From assembly GCF_032062135.1 (NCBI RefSeq), contig NC_092868.1:49519163-49583162 (forward strand): a stretch of 64,000 nucleotides of DNA. The letters run 5' to 3'. Source of the stretch: Pyxicephalus adspersus. Lineage: Eukaryota > Chordata > Amphibia > Anura > Pyxicephalidae. Below the pieces are notes generated by a model. It searched no databases. It was not told the DNA's origin and saw only the letters and a program-made list of their open reading frames with translations. Every line of letters begins with the position of its first letter. Within the stretch, counting starts at the first letter, position 1. Both the position numbers and the translations under genes were made by a program. Below are positions 35,827 through 46,260 of the stretch, piece by piece.

Positions 35827-37210
35827 ATCTACACTGAGCTTGTAAGGTATTTTGACAATTTAAAATGGTAGTAGCCCATTTACAAAGAAACAAAAACCAA
35901 ATCAAGCTCACAGCTTGTTGATCTGCTGGTCTTTTGGAATAATTTGTCTGAACGTTTTCTGCTGTCGTGATTCATGCCACCCCTGCAAAATTAGCACAAC
36001 CCCACTGTTGACTATTAGACAAAAACACATTGCATTCCATAAAAACGAAAGCTTACGTTTCTCTTTGCATGTTTGCATTTTGTAGTGTGGACCCAGTCCT
36101 AATGAACACATAACTTGACTGAATTAGTTTTATCTGCAGAATATCCTGCAATAAATGAAGGTAAAAAGAAAGTGACCTGAGAATCCCGTTTAATGTCTCT
36201 CAATTCCCCAGCATCTCAGCTAGTGCCGTGCTCCAGTTCCAACCCCCATCCTGTGACTCACTCAACCATATCTCTACGACAAGGCCAAGTCAAGCAAGCC
36301 CTCTAGTCTGTAATCTCTTCTGTAACCCAGAAATGCAATGCGGCTCACTCTGCTCAGCTCAATTATGCAATTAATTTGCCCATTTTTCCGCATGAAATGC
36401 AAAATTAAATCTCTTTTAACTTACATGGGTTAAATGCCGCCTTTTCGGTGTCACAGAAATGCTTTCACACACACTTTTTTCAAGGGCTCTTCTGCTAATG
36501 GAACGGTTCTTGTTGGCAAACCAGGCAGGTAAATGTCACCTAAATACCTAGGATCTGGGCACAGCACCATTTAAAGTAGCTCACTAGTTGAAATACCACA
36601 TTTGACAGGATTTCAGTGCATTGTCCTCTCACTACAGAAAAATTAAGGACTCATCATTGGATTTGGGGAAAAATACAGATAATTTCGTATACTTTTTTTT
36701 AAAGAGACAAAACCATAGGGAAACTTGCATCTATTGGAGAGGTTCACGGAATATATTTCCTAATTCACCCAAACTTTCGATGCCTTTTTACATTTTGTAA
36801 ACATTAAAATGCAAATTTTAGGTGTGACGATTACATAAAACCACCTGAAACATTATTTCTTTTCTAAATGCAGACTCTCAAAAAAAAACAAAAAAACAAT
36901 TGTTTGCACTATTGTTTAGCAAACCCGAATCCTGAGTAAATCAACTCAGAAAAGCACACACAAACACAGCAGAACTATTTTTATAAAGACGGAATTCTGA
37001 GAAAATAGCAAACATGCTCAGCCTAAAAGCTGTACCCACAAATGAGTTCCTAAAATGATTGCTCCCACTCTGATGTGGGCGGTAATACCAAACATGCATG
37101 GCACAACCAACATTTCCCTATGCACCCAAAAGTGCCTAAGTTTGTGTTTTCTTATACTTTGGGGTGTGGAAGGCTTCTTACATTTTTTTTAATCAATAAA
37201 TGTGATTGCT

Positions 37211-37256
37211 ATTACATAGGGAATGAATAATCGTATTACATAGGGAATGAATAATA
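37211..37256 (+). repeat. 24-bp tandem duplication
   Basis: ATTACATAGGGAATGAATAA is repeated twice at 24-bp spacing, nearly identical. Confidence 0.8.
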
Positions 37257-37329
37257 GCATTGTGCAGGTGGCAGGTTCTTTTTAATGAGCCATCAGGGGC
37301 CTGTTAGACCTTTTGTACTCGTGGTAGTA

Positions 37330-37610
37330 ATTGATCCTGAATAATGGTTCCTCCAGAGGTTCTTTCAGCAAAGAGCAATTTGTGCCACTCAGGTCAGTAT
37401 AACTGATACAAATGATCTTTTTCACTATCTGTAAGGGTGACATTTTTCCCAATGGCCAGCGTTGTAAGAGGCATTCTTCCCACTGACCACCATGCTAATA
37501 TACTGTGAGCTGTGGTTATAGTAATTATAGCATAGGTTCCCTCAAGACCTCAAAATTATTTCAAGAGTTACCCTATAACAAAAAGTTAGAGAAAGCCTGG
37601 AGTAGAAGGT
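37330..37610 (-). mobile_element. hAT-like MITE, family A
   Basis: Plus-strand words GGTTCCTCCAGAGG, CACTCAGGTCAGTATAACTG, TGTAAGGGTGACATTTTTCC, AATGGCCAGCGTTGTAAGAG and ATTCTTCCCACTGACCACC are the reverse complement of the family A consensus. Confidence 0.75.
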
Positions 37611-37734
37611 TCTCTTACAGAGGTAAATTTCTCAATATCAGTAGTGAGCATTCTATTTTAAGGGGATTCCAATGTATCCTTTCTCTAAAAACAATCTAAC
37701 GGTGCCTCGCCAAACACAGCAATAAGAATAAAGG

Positions 37735-38470
37735 ACGAATATAAAGAGAGGAAGAGAAGGCACCAACATTAAATATATTAAAAAGCAAATTCTTTATTGA
37801 ATACAGAAATCTTGAAATTCCATCCAGTATGTAAATAATTAAAATGACCTCATACAATCACAGAAAAATTCTGCCAAATGTTCAGTAGATGGACCAAGGA
37901 ATTTGACTCGACACGTTTCACAGAGCTGGTCTGCTTTTTCAGGTGTACTTTTAAAGTTAATCATCAAGAAGTCAAAATCAAACTGATTTTTCACTTAAAT
38001 CACTCTGGGGTATCAGAAGAAATCAGAGGAAATGCAGTCCCCATGGGCCACTGAACTTCTAATCATTCTGAGTCTCGATTAATAAATGGCAAGCAAATGA
38101 TAATTGCCAGCCAAAACAAAGTTCACAAGTGCAGATAAATGTTTGACCTGTAAAACCTGGCTTGAAGCTGTAAATGTTCAGATTGTGGGTAAACACTGTC
38201 TACATCTTCTCTTTAAGAGTGTAGCTCTGCGAAACATGTCAAGTAAAATGTACCTACCTTTGGTACCTGGTCCATCCAGTGAACATTAGGCAGAATTTTT
38301 CTGTGATTGTATGAGGTCATTTTTGTTATATATTTACTGGATTGAATTTGGAGATCATCTTGTGTCAAAAAATTCTTATGTTTTAAATCTGTATTCAATA
38401 AACAATTTGGTTTTAATATATTATTTCATGTTGGTGCCCTAAAAGTCCCTCTCTCTTACTTTTTCTCTAT
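37735..38470. mobile_element. Foldback element with two 200-bp arms, each ending inward in a hammerhead-like core
   Basis: The minus-strand arm (37735-37942) and plus-strand arm (about 38200-38470) are homologous. Shared blocks are GAAACRTGTCRAGT, TGGTCCATC, GAACATT(T)GGCAGAAT, TTTTCTGTGATTGTATGAGG, TTACTGGATTGAATTTG-like, CTGTATTCAATAAA and ATGTTGGTGCC, in that order away from the centre. A 250-bp unrelated spacer lies between. No coding capacity. Either an inverted pair of copies or one foldback unit. Confidence 0.75.
37905..37944 (-). ncRNA. Hammerhead-ribozyme-like core (copy f)
   Basis: Minus strand: CTGAAAA (37936-37942; the invariant G8 is A), then A, then GCAGA-CCAGC-UCUGU, a five-pair stem, then GAAAC (37915-37919) and GTGTC. 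Helix II is the best formed of all copies, but the G8 change should impair cleavage. Confidence 0.35.
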
Positions 38471-39206
38471 TTTTTTTATTAGAGTAATTTAAAATAAAAT
38501 TCATAAGGTGATTGTGTTTAGATCTACTTTACTGTCTTCACAATTTCCGATCTGAAATACGCAAATAGAAATGGAATTCTGAGACTTAGGGCTTGTTCAC
38601 AATCGCATGTGTTGAAACATATAAAAATGAGAGATGCGGTTTTCATTATAGAGTACTGCTGTTGTAATAATCACCTGACAGGGTGACTTTAATGTATTTT
38701 TCACTACCCGTTTACTTTAAGAAGACACCATTACCCTGTTACTGGTTACATAATTGTCCTCTCTTTTATCCCCGGAGACTCCTTAGCGTCTGAAGTATTT
38801 ACTGTGTTAGGAGCAATGCATCTGCCAATTTACTGATCTTTCCTAGCAGCTGCTACACAAGGATTTATTTCAAAGCCATTCTCCAATCTTCTCTACCCAG
38901 AGAATTTTCCAAACATTCTGTAATCTCCGTTTACGGTAAAGCCATGCTGGAGATTGGTGCCGCAGTGTTTTTTGCAGAAAGGAATTGCTTCCAAAAGGGT
39001 GAGGGCACACAATGGGTCATTGTTACAAAAATATGGCTCCTGTTGTTTATTTTTTATATCTGCACCATATTTTAGGTGCGGTCTTTATTTTATAAATAAT
39101 TTATAACCAAAACGCCTTCACTTTAATTCCCTTTCCCTTCCAGTCTTAATGGATAGAATGGGTGATATTACACAAATGGCCCACATGTGATCAGTCATCT
39201 TTTTGT

Positions 39207-39370
39207 GTAGCTTCAACATATTACACAGAGTCCACAGTCATGTCACGATCGTCCATCAGAGCAACGCACTAATCTACCTACTATTGTCGTAGTTTAATGT
39301 TACTAATATAGTCAAAGGGCAATTATGGGGAGAAGCCAATTAACCTCCAGTATGTTTTTGGTCATTTTTG
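39207..39370 (-). mobile_element. SINE fragment
   Basis: Reverse complement of the SINE 3' half: TTCAACATATTACAC, AGTCCACAGTCATGTCAC, GGGGAGAAGCCAATTAACCT and GTATGTTTTTGG. Tail and head are decayed. Confidence 0.6.
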
Positions 39371-40399
39371 AGCATAAAAATAAATAAAAAAATTCCCTTT
39401 AGCCCTACAAGCCGGCTATGTAATATGTTGATGCCACACAAAAAGACGATTGAAGCAGCTGTGGTTCATTTGTATTTTTGTATATTTGGTAATACCACCC
39501 GTGTTTTTCATTAAGGTTAGACAAAGATTGGGGTAAGGAAGAACACGCTGACATGAAGTAGCCTTGAATATTTTGTTTGTTTGCAACTTATAACAAAAAA
39601 TGTTACATATGTGGAGAGGCATGCTTCAATGCGCAAGTGTCACGTGGTCCAATCAATAGGATATATATGATATGTGAGTACTGACATTGGGACATATAAA
39701 GCAAATAAAGCTAATTCCTTCCTTGCACTCATAGGTGGCATACAGCCAAATATGCAAAATAAATACATAAAAAGGGAGCCGTTTTACCTGCCAAGAAGAT
39801 TTGTAGTTCATTCTGAGCAGTCCATTCTGGCTAGAAATGCTTTCCTTGTTGCATTTTCTCTTTCATGTACAGGTCCACTCCCTGTGACCAGACAGTAAAA
39901 GAAAAAGCAGCAAACTTATGAGACCCCTCTAACCTTCTGATTTTGTCCCCTATTAGTATATTCCTTACACTGCGACATAGCTGACCAGGTCCACTTGCTG
40001 CTTCTCACTGCCCATCTTAAAGCTCTGATTGCTGGGACTGGAAAAGTCAAATTCACTTACTTATAATAATAAACCTATTATATAAATAAAACACATTCAA
40101 TGATCTATTATTGAATTATTTCATGATTTGTTGTTCATACAACTTTGTTTGTGTCTTTTATATCTTTATTGAGTTCAGCTATGTCAACCGCACAACATGG
40201 GGCTGTCTCGTGTGGGATATCTATGATTTATAGGGATCCTGACAATAGGACATACAAAATAATAATATCAAATTCCTATGATACAATTTTACAATGTGTC
40301 TATGTCATTAGGTATGTTATTATATATAATATGTAACATGTTTCAGTTGCATGTTGATTCCACGCAGAATACTGTACTTCAGTATGTATGGAAACTAAC

Positions 40400-40858
40400 A
40401 GAAGCTCCCACCACAGTTCTTGTTTCACTTACCTTTCTAACCTGGTAGAAATATACCCCCCTAGCCGTTCTCTTTGCTCCTCCAATGACCTACAAATGAC
40501 TGCCTCACTCATAACCTCATCACATGCACGGCTCCAAGACTTTTCTAAAGCTGCCCTGACACTCTGGTCTTCCTCGTCCTATTCCGCTTGCTCCAACTTT
40601 CTGCTCATTTAGAAGTGCACTCAAAACCCATCCTTTCAAACTAACCTACCCGTCTTCTGTCTCTTAAAATTTCCCACCACTTGAAATCTCCTCTCGTATG
40701 AAACTTCACCCACCTCCTAGATAGTAAGCTCTTCGGGCAGGGTCCTCTCCTCCTCCTGTGTCAATGTGTGTATCTGTCTATCATTTGCAATCCCTATTTA
40801 ATGTACATCGCTGCGTAATACGTTGGTGCTATATAAATTATATAATAATATTAATAAT
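40400..40858 (+). mobile_element. L2-clade LINE 3' end, second copy
   Basis: A short coding remnant (CRSLCSSND-like frame at 40460-40500, ITSSHARLQDFSKAALTLW at 40515-40570) matches the L2 copy at 12760. It is followed by AGCTCTTCGGGCAGGGTCCT, TCATTTGCAATCCCTATTTA, the GCTGCGTAATACGTTGGTGC tail and an (AAT)n tract. A deletion removes the codons after LTLW, so it is dead. Confidence 0.85.
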
Positions 40859-41465
40859 AATGAGCTAGAAAAGAAGAATTACCCTCAGGTATTAATTTGT
40901 CATCATTATCCATACTGCTGATAAGGATGGGGATAGCTCTGCTTGTCAGTGGCAATCGGAAGACATAATGCTGCAAAAGCCTCTCCCAAACATATTTTTA
41001 ACTTTATTACTGGTCTATAAAAATACATGGTAAATCCACCATAGGTACAAGGATGCGTCTACCATTACGTGGAGAGTTTCTGGAATGTCAGGATCCATAA
41101 TGTGATGGCTCATATGGAGTAAGTGGTATCATTAAAACCTAATTTCTGCTGAAAGTAGCACTGCAATCTTTTTTTTTTTTAAACAATGAGGGACTGGAAC
41201 CACTTATCGAATCTGCTGATAGCAACTAGAAGATTCTGGGTGTTGGGAATGGAAGAATAGGACTGGTTGCAATGGGCAACACATCTGCCCGCATAATACA
41301 AACATTGTAATATATCAGGATGTTTTTTTTCTGATGGTAACAAGGACTTCCATGATATTTATAGAAGCTTTAAAAATACAAATTAAAAAAAAAAAAAAAA
41401 AAAAAGAAAAACAATATACATATAAAAGAAACAATAATTGAAGTATTTCAGCTGCACATAATTAC

Positions 41466-41557
41466 CTGAATCGGTGGAACTTCGGTGATTTTGTCCACGT
41501 TGGTCAGAGAAAGCGGCACATACCACAGAGTCGCTCGGTTGGTTAATCTCTTTGCTC
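41466..41557 (-). CDS. ACOT7: ACOT7 internal exon: end of first HotDog domain
   Basis: Coding exon of the long-chain acyl-CoA thioesterase that hydrolyses acyl-CoA to free fatty acid and CoA in the cytosol. On the minus strand a pyrimidine-rich acceptor (TTTTGTTGCAG) precedes it and CAG|GTAATT is the donor. The 92 bases are two bases finishing a Gly codon plus 30 codons. The peptide contains TLWYVPLSL and ends TEVPPIQ, matching the last beta strand of the first HotDog domain of vertebrate ACOT7 as I remember it. It ends in phase 0, which fits the phase-0 start of the next exon 13 kb away. An A-run lies in the following intron at 41383-41405, and a TTAA-type repeat fragment starts about 90 bp upstream of the acceptor. 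Paralogues with two HotDog domains (ACOT11/12) fit less well. Confidence 0.93.
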
Positions 41558-41651
41558 CTGCAACAAAAATCAATTTTTGTATTGAATTTAGGGACTACCA
41601 GAGGATCTTTGACACAATATTGTTTGTTTTCAAAAAGTTTAATTATATTAA

Positions 41652-41815
41652 AGCAGAAGTTGCATTTTTAAGTTTTGGATTGGGCAGGGCTTTATTGCAG
41701 AAGAGGACAGGCAATGTCAATTCTGTAATAAGCATTCCTACCTGCGTGTTCGCTTGGTTGAACCGGCAATCCCAGTTTCCCCTGAGCGTCTGCCAACCAC
41801 TAATCAACCACCTCC
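41652..41815 (+). mobile_element. TTAA family 1 fragment near the ACOT7 exon
   Basis: A TTAA at 41648-41651 is followed by AGCAGAAGTTGCATTTTTAA. Internal AGGACAGGCAATGTCAATTC and AAGCATTCCTACCTGCGTG match the 12440 and 50500 copies. The right end is missing. It starts about 90 bp upstream of the exon acceptor. Confidence 0.55.
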
Positions 41816-42820
41816 TTTATGCTCTTAATAAATGAAATAATATTAAGTAAAAAATGTTAGGAAAAGGGAAAAAAAAAAAACATTCTTTTTTGGCATCCCC
41901 TCTGGGACAAAATCCAAAAATCTAAACCTACAGCCCGTTTCAACAATGTCCTAAAGCATGTATGCATTGCATTCAGCAGCCCATTTATTGTAAAGCGCAA
42001 TCCAAGGTACATAAATGTAGTGAAGGTTTTTGAAAATGCAAAAGTGAGCTGCAGTGTCCTAGTGGGGCGCATACGGGGATCCATATAGAACGGATGAGTA
42101 CCAACACCATGAGTTGTGTTGATGCCCACGTTATAGAATAGAAATGAATGTTTAAAGGAGCCTTTATGAGTAACAATATTCCCTTATGCTTCATTCAAAA
42201 AGTAACAATCACAACTATTCAGACAAGCAAATAAAAGTGAAACATGGCTTTTTTTTCCCCAAAATGGCTAAATCAGTTCCTCTCAGCATCCAATCAGATT
42301 CTGCTTTCTCTCCTCCTTTACTTCACTAAGCAAGCTGAATCGTGTCATTTCTGCAGTCGGTACAGGCAGTTACTAGATAAGGCCCTCTCCATTTACCGCT
42401 ACATCTTCTCTGTCCTGCCCTTGAAAACCAGCAGCTGATTCCTCCAGGGTTTCACAGGGATTTAGGTACCTGGGCACTGTACCCTTAAGGTTACATGGCA
42501 ACTTCATTAAATCTCAGCTGCATGTTAAATTTTTAATTAAAATTCAATTATAAATTTAGATGAAGCAGTGAGGTCCCATGATAGTGCCACAAAGAGAGCT
42601 CATTAACTCCTCTATTAATCTGTGAATTTAATCATATCATAGCGCCTTGCCAGGGCTGGCATTTTACTGGCTAAGTGAAAGGAACACCAGCTGAAGGGTG
42701 AGAACAATTTGAAAACATGCCAATAGCCATTTGAAGGGTTTATTTTACAAAAAAAGAAAAACAAAATGCTAATTTGACTGACTTTTGACTTACGGTACAC
42801 GTTTGACCATAAAAACCATA

Positions 42821-42970
42821 GGGCTCTATTTACAAAACAGGGAATCTGACATTCCCTCAAACATTCCCAGTAGGGAATTTTTCAGGTCCATGTTTTTCAA
42901 TGGCAGTAATTGATTTCCACCAGGGAACGGCCAAGGAAATGTCAGATTTCCTGTTTTATAAACAGAGCCC
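42821..42970. mobile_element. Hairpin MITE, 150 bp
   Basis: Left GGGCTCTATTTACAAAACAG, right inverse GGGCTCTGTTTATAAAACAG, continuing through GGAATCTGACATT on both sides, about 32 bp. The interior is GGGAAT/ATTCCC-rich. No target duplication longer than two bases is clear. Confidence 0.75.
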
Positions 42971-43312
42971 ATCATGACGCCAACATGATTCTATCTTTGA
43001 TTCCCTATCATCCATGTCTATAAAAATCTCCCCTATTAGGGTATATGAGCATTTACATCTTGGCATCTTTTTCACCTGTAAAAGCCATTCTTACGTAAAC
43101 ATCCAAAAGCCCTGGGGTTGATATTGCCATTTTGAATGTGATGTCATCAGCCCCAGCAGACCTGGAACTGTCACATGAATGATTCTCTCTAGTATTCCCC
43201 TTCATTCTCCCTTTCACAGCTAAATAAAAAGGAATATAGGAAGGAATTGGCTGGTACAAACAGCAAGGAGAGGGAATGTACTCTGATTGTCACAAAAACA
43301 GAATACTAAGTC

Positions 43313-43476
43313 ACCAGCACTCCAAAGTACAGGAATATTGCTTTATTGAAAAAGCACTGTCACAACATGCTTGAAAAACCAACATTTTGGGGCAGCCCAG
43401 GGCCCCTTCCTCAGGGCAACAAAGTAACAACACTATGATAAATCAAGAATCCTGTACTGTGGAGTGCTGGTACGTC
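43313..43476. mobile_element. Short inverted-repeat element with a hammerhead-like core (copy e)
   Basis: Ends ACCAGCACTCCAAAGTACAG and inverse ACCAGCACTCCACAGTACAG are about 25-bp terminal repeats. On the minus strand CTGAGGA (43408-43414), an A, a GGGGC/GCCCC stem, AAAAT in place of GAAAC, and GTT form the decayed core. TTCAATAAAGCAATATTCC follows near the end. Confidence 0.7.
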
Positions 43477-44310
43477 TTTTGTTTTCATAAGTTCTACACG
43501 GCGCCATCCATGATTGTCAAATCAAGCAACCTTCCTCTTTAATTTTCTTTGCTGTAGGCAGTGCATTCCTATCACGGACAATCTCCGATTGTCACTGGTG
43601 AACCTGGTGGGGATTAGACGCCAACACACAATGACTTGGCGTGCTAATTTTTGTCATTATCAAGCAATGGCATGCCAATAATGCAGCAAGTACAAGTAAA
43701 CAAAAGTATCTGAAAAAAAGTTAGCAAAAGAAATATTAAAAAAAAATATAAACCACGCCAGTTACGATGCACGGTGCTTCGGCAAAGTAAAATACATATC
43801 TACTTAAAGCAGACATTTTCAGCATTCTGTGAAAGGATGGCTTTCCCATTATTAATTTACTTTTAACAAACTCCCCTTCCCTTTTTACTGCCACAGCGGT
43901 AAAGGCCTAAAGGGAAACCCACCTCCTCCTGTGATACTTATGGCTGCTCTGCACATGCCCGAGATTGGGCACCGCATCATTAGTGGCCTTCATCAAATAT
44001 AAAAGCAGCATGCACAGAGTAAGACTGGTGCTCCTTTATTTACATTTGGATAAAGAACGTCAGTTAACATTCCACCTGTGAAGTGCAAGATTGGACTATG
44101 CTATAAGAACCCAGAAGAAACAAGATGGCGACATGGAGCATAACAGTGAGTCCTGGAAGGAAGACGAAAGTCAAGTCAATGTGCAGAATGACTGTACAAT
44201 GGCTTTCAAGGGCTTTCAATAAGCAAGTTCCACTTTGGGATTCTCATATGCAATGGAAGACAATCTAAGTGGAAGTATTCAATAGACAGTAAAATATTAT
44301 TCAGAATGTT

Positions 44311-44355
44311 GGACGGATGGATGGATGGATGGATGGTTGGATGGATGGACGGTTG
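44311..44355 (+). repeat. GGAT microsatellite
   Basis: About ten GGAT/GGAC/GGTT tetramers in a row, ending near GGACGGTTGATC. Confidence 0.85.
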
Positions 44356-45829
44356 ATCAAGTAGCAATATAGAATTCATTGAGCGAATTGATCATACATC
44401 ACACTACAACCAACTAAAATGATAAAATGTCTATTGCTCTGTGCGATCGTTTGCATTATCTTGAGATGTCTCGCTGTACAACATCATCTGATTCAACGCA
44501 CATGATGGAAAAGTTCACGTTGACAACAAACTAGGACTAAAATTTCTACCCTGCCAGATTCCTGTAGCCAATGAGAGATGATGGGTACAGCAACTCGTCA
44601 TCAGGCATCACATGTGATGGCTGAGCGATCGTGGATTTTTGAGAGATGTCCTCAGATGACCATGTACTGTAAAGGTAACATTAGGGTTCAGATCCACATT
44701 AACAGCCCAGCTACTGAATCTTCTGATTGTGTTGATTTTTTTTTTACCGGTGATCGTGTTTGAAGTCTGGCTTGCAGAAGGGTTAATAAACACAAGCAAT
44801 GGTTAAGTCAGAAGATATAGTGTATGAATGCAGTGAAGGATATCGTGAGGGAGAGACAGAGCCAAGTGTTCTAAGACAGAAAACCCCAGCGTGATCCAAA
44901 AACATAAAACAGAATAGGCATGTTTGAGAATTGTATGTATTGACCAAAAAATCCGAGCTATCTGATCTAGGTAGAACACCAACTGTACACATAATGATGT
45001 GACTGTTCCTGATAACCATCGTTTCGATAAAAGAACTGTACCTTTCAGTAATCAATTGCACTTCATGGGGAGAATCAATCAATAAATAATTGTTTTCACT
45101 GTAAAGGAACTATTCAGCCCTGGCAAATTCAAGTGAATTCAACAAAATCAATATGGCCTTTGTTATTCAGGACAATTGTTTTTGAGTAAAAATCCTTTAT
45201 CTGATTACAATAAGATGGAATCTGATTGGCTGCCTCTGGGTCTAGCAATTTTGCACATGGTTCTTCTATGCGGTGCATTATGTAATGTGTATGACTGCAT
45301 CCAAACAGTTACAGCAACTGCATGAAATGATCGGATTATTCATCCCCAACCATTGACATGTCAGCATTCTGGAAAGGCTATTATTATAAAATGCGACTCA
45401 TTAGAAATTATGCAGCAAAAAATAAAAAATAGGATGCCCCACAAAACTGTTTACTCTGACAGCCAAATATAAAACAATGTTCCTGTGATACATAACACAA
45501 GGGACAAGGCAGCGCAGGAACGGGGGATGCCGGAAGCAAGGAGCTTTTCATGTTTGCCGACATGATAAGAAGCCACTGTCAGGATTTCCATGCATTAAAT
45601 TAGTTCTTAAAACTGCTACCCACGAGCGCAATTATTAATAGAAATAATGAGACTGCACGACGGCACGATGCTGACCTGCGGCCTACGAGACCGATAATGA
45701 GAGACTGACCTCTGACTAGCGCTAATGTAGAGCCCCAGTTGTATGAACGTACCGCATGCACATACACGGATGGCAACATTTTACACGGGTGACCTCAATA
45801 TTTTCCATGTGTATGGATACCGGTCACAT

Positions 45830-46260
45830 GCACAATTTTATAGATAGATCAATGATTGACGATGGATAGATAGATAGATAGATTAATGATGGACAATAAG
45901 ATAGATAGATAGAATAATGATTGACAATTAGATAGATAAATAGATAGATAAATGATTGTAGATAAATAGATAGATAGATAGATAGACAAAAAGATAGATA
46001 ACAAAAGGACAGGTGGATAGATGGATATCAATTTTTTTATCCATCATTTTTCTGTCTATCCATACACCTATCAGTCTGTCTATCTATTTGTCTGTCTTCA
46101 GGTGCACCTTTTTATCTACATACATATGAATCTATCAGTCTTTTTATCCTTTTGTCATCTATCGAGATCATTTTATCTTTTTTATGTCTATCTACCCACC
46201 TGTCCTTTTGTTATCTAAATATCTAACAAGATCTTTATTTTTATCTATCTATTGTATTGT
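45830..46260. repeat. GATA tract facing a TATC tract, with a 21-bp perfect inverted repeat
   Basis: 45830-46015 is GATA tetramers mixed with an AATGATTGACAAT-like interruption every 35-45 bp. 46035-46260 is its degenerate complement (CTATC, CTGTC). AGATAACAAAAGGACAGGTGG occurs at 45996-46016 and its inverse at 46196-46216. The ORFs rich in Leu-Ser-Ile-Tyr here are compositional. Confidence 0.85.

Larger units (their letters stand above)
28329..41465 (-). other. ACOT7: ACOT7 intron of 13.1 kb
   Basis: Lies between the first-HotDog exon and the linker exon. It contains hAT copies, SINEs, a TTAA-type element, the purine strand, the 730-bp foldback with hammerhead-like cores, and an L2 3' end. 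Nothing was recognised in 28930-30540, 32750-33470, 34430-35730, 35830-37200, 38475-39200, 39380-40390 and 40865-41380. Confidence 0.85.

Noticed and set aside
45849..46218. Leu-Ser-Ile-Tyr repeat ORFs
   Set aside because: Direct translation of the GATA/TATC microsatellite.
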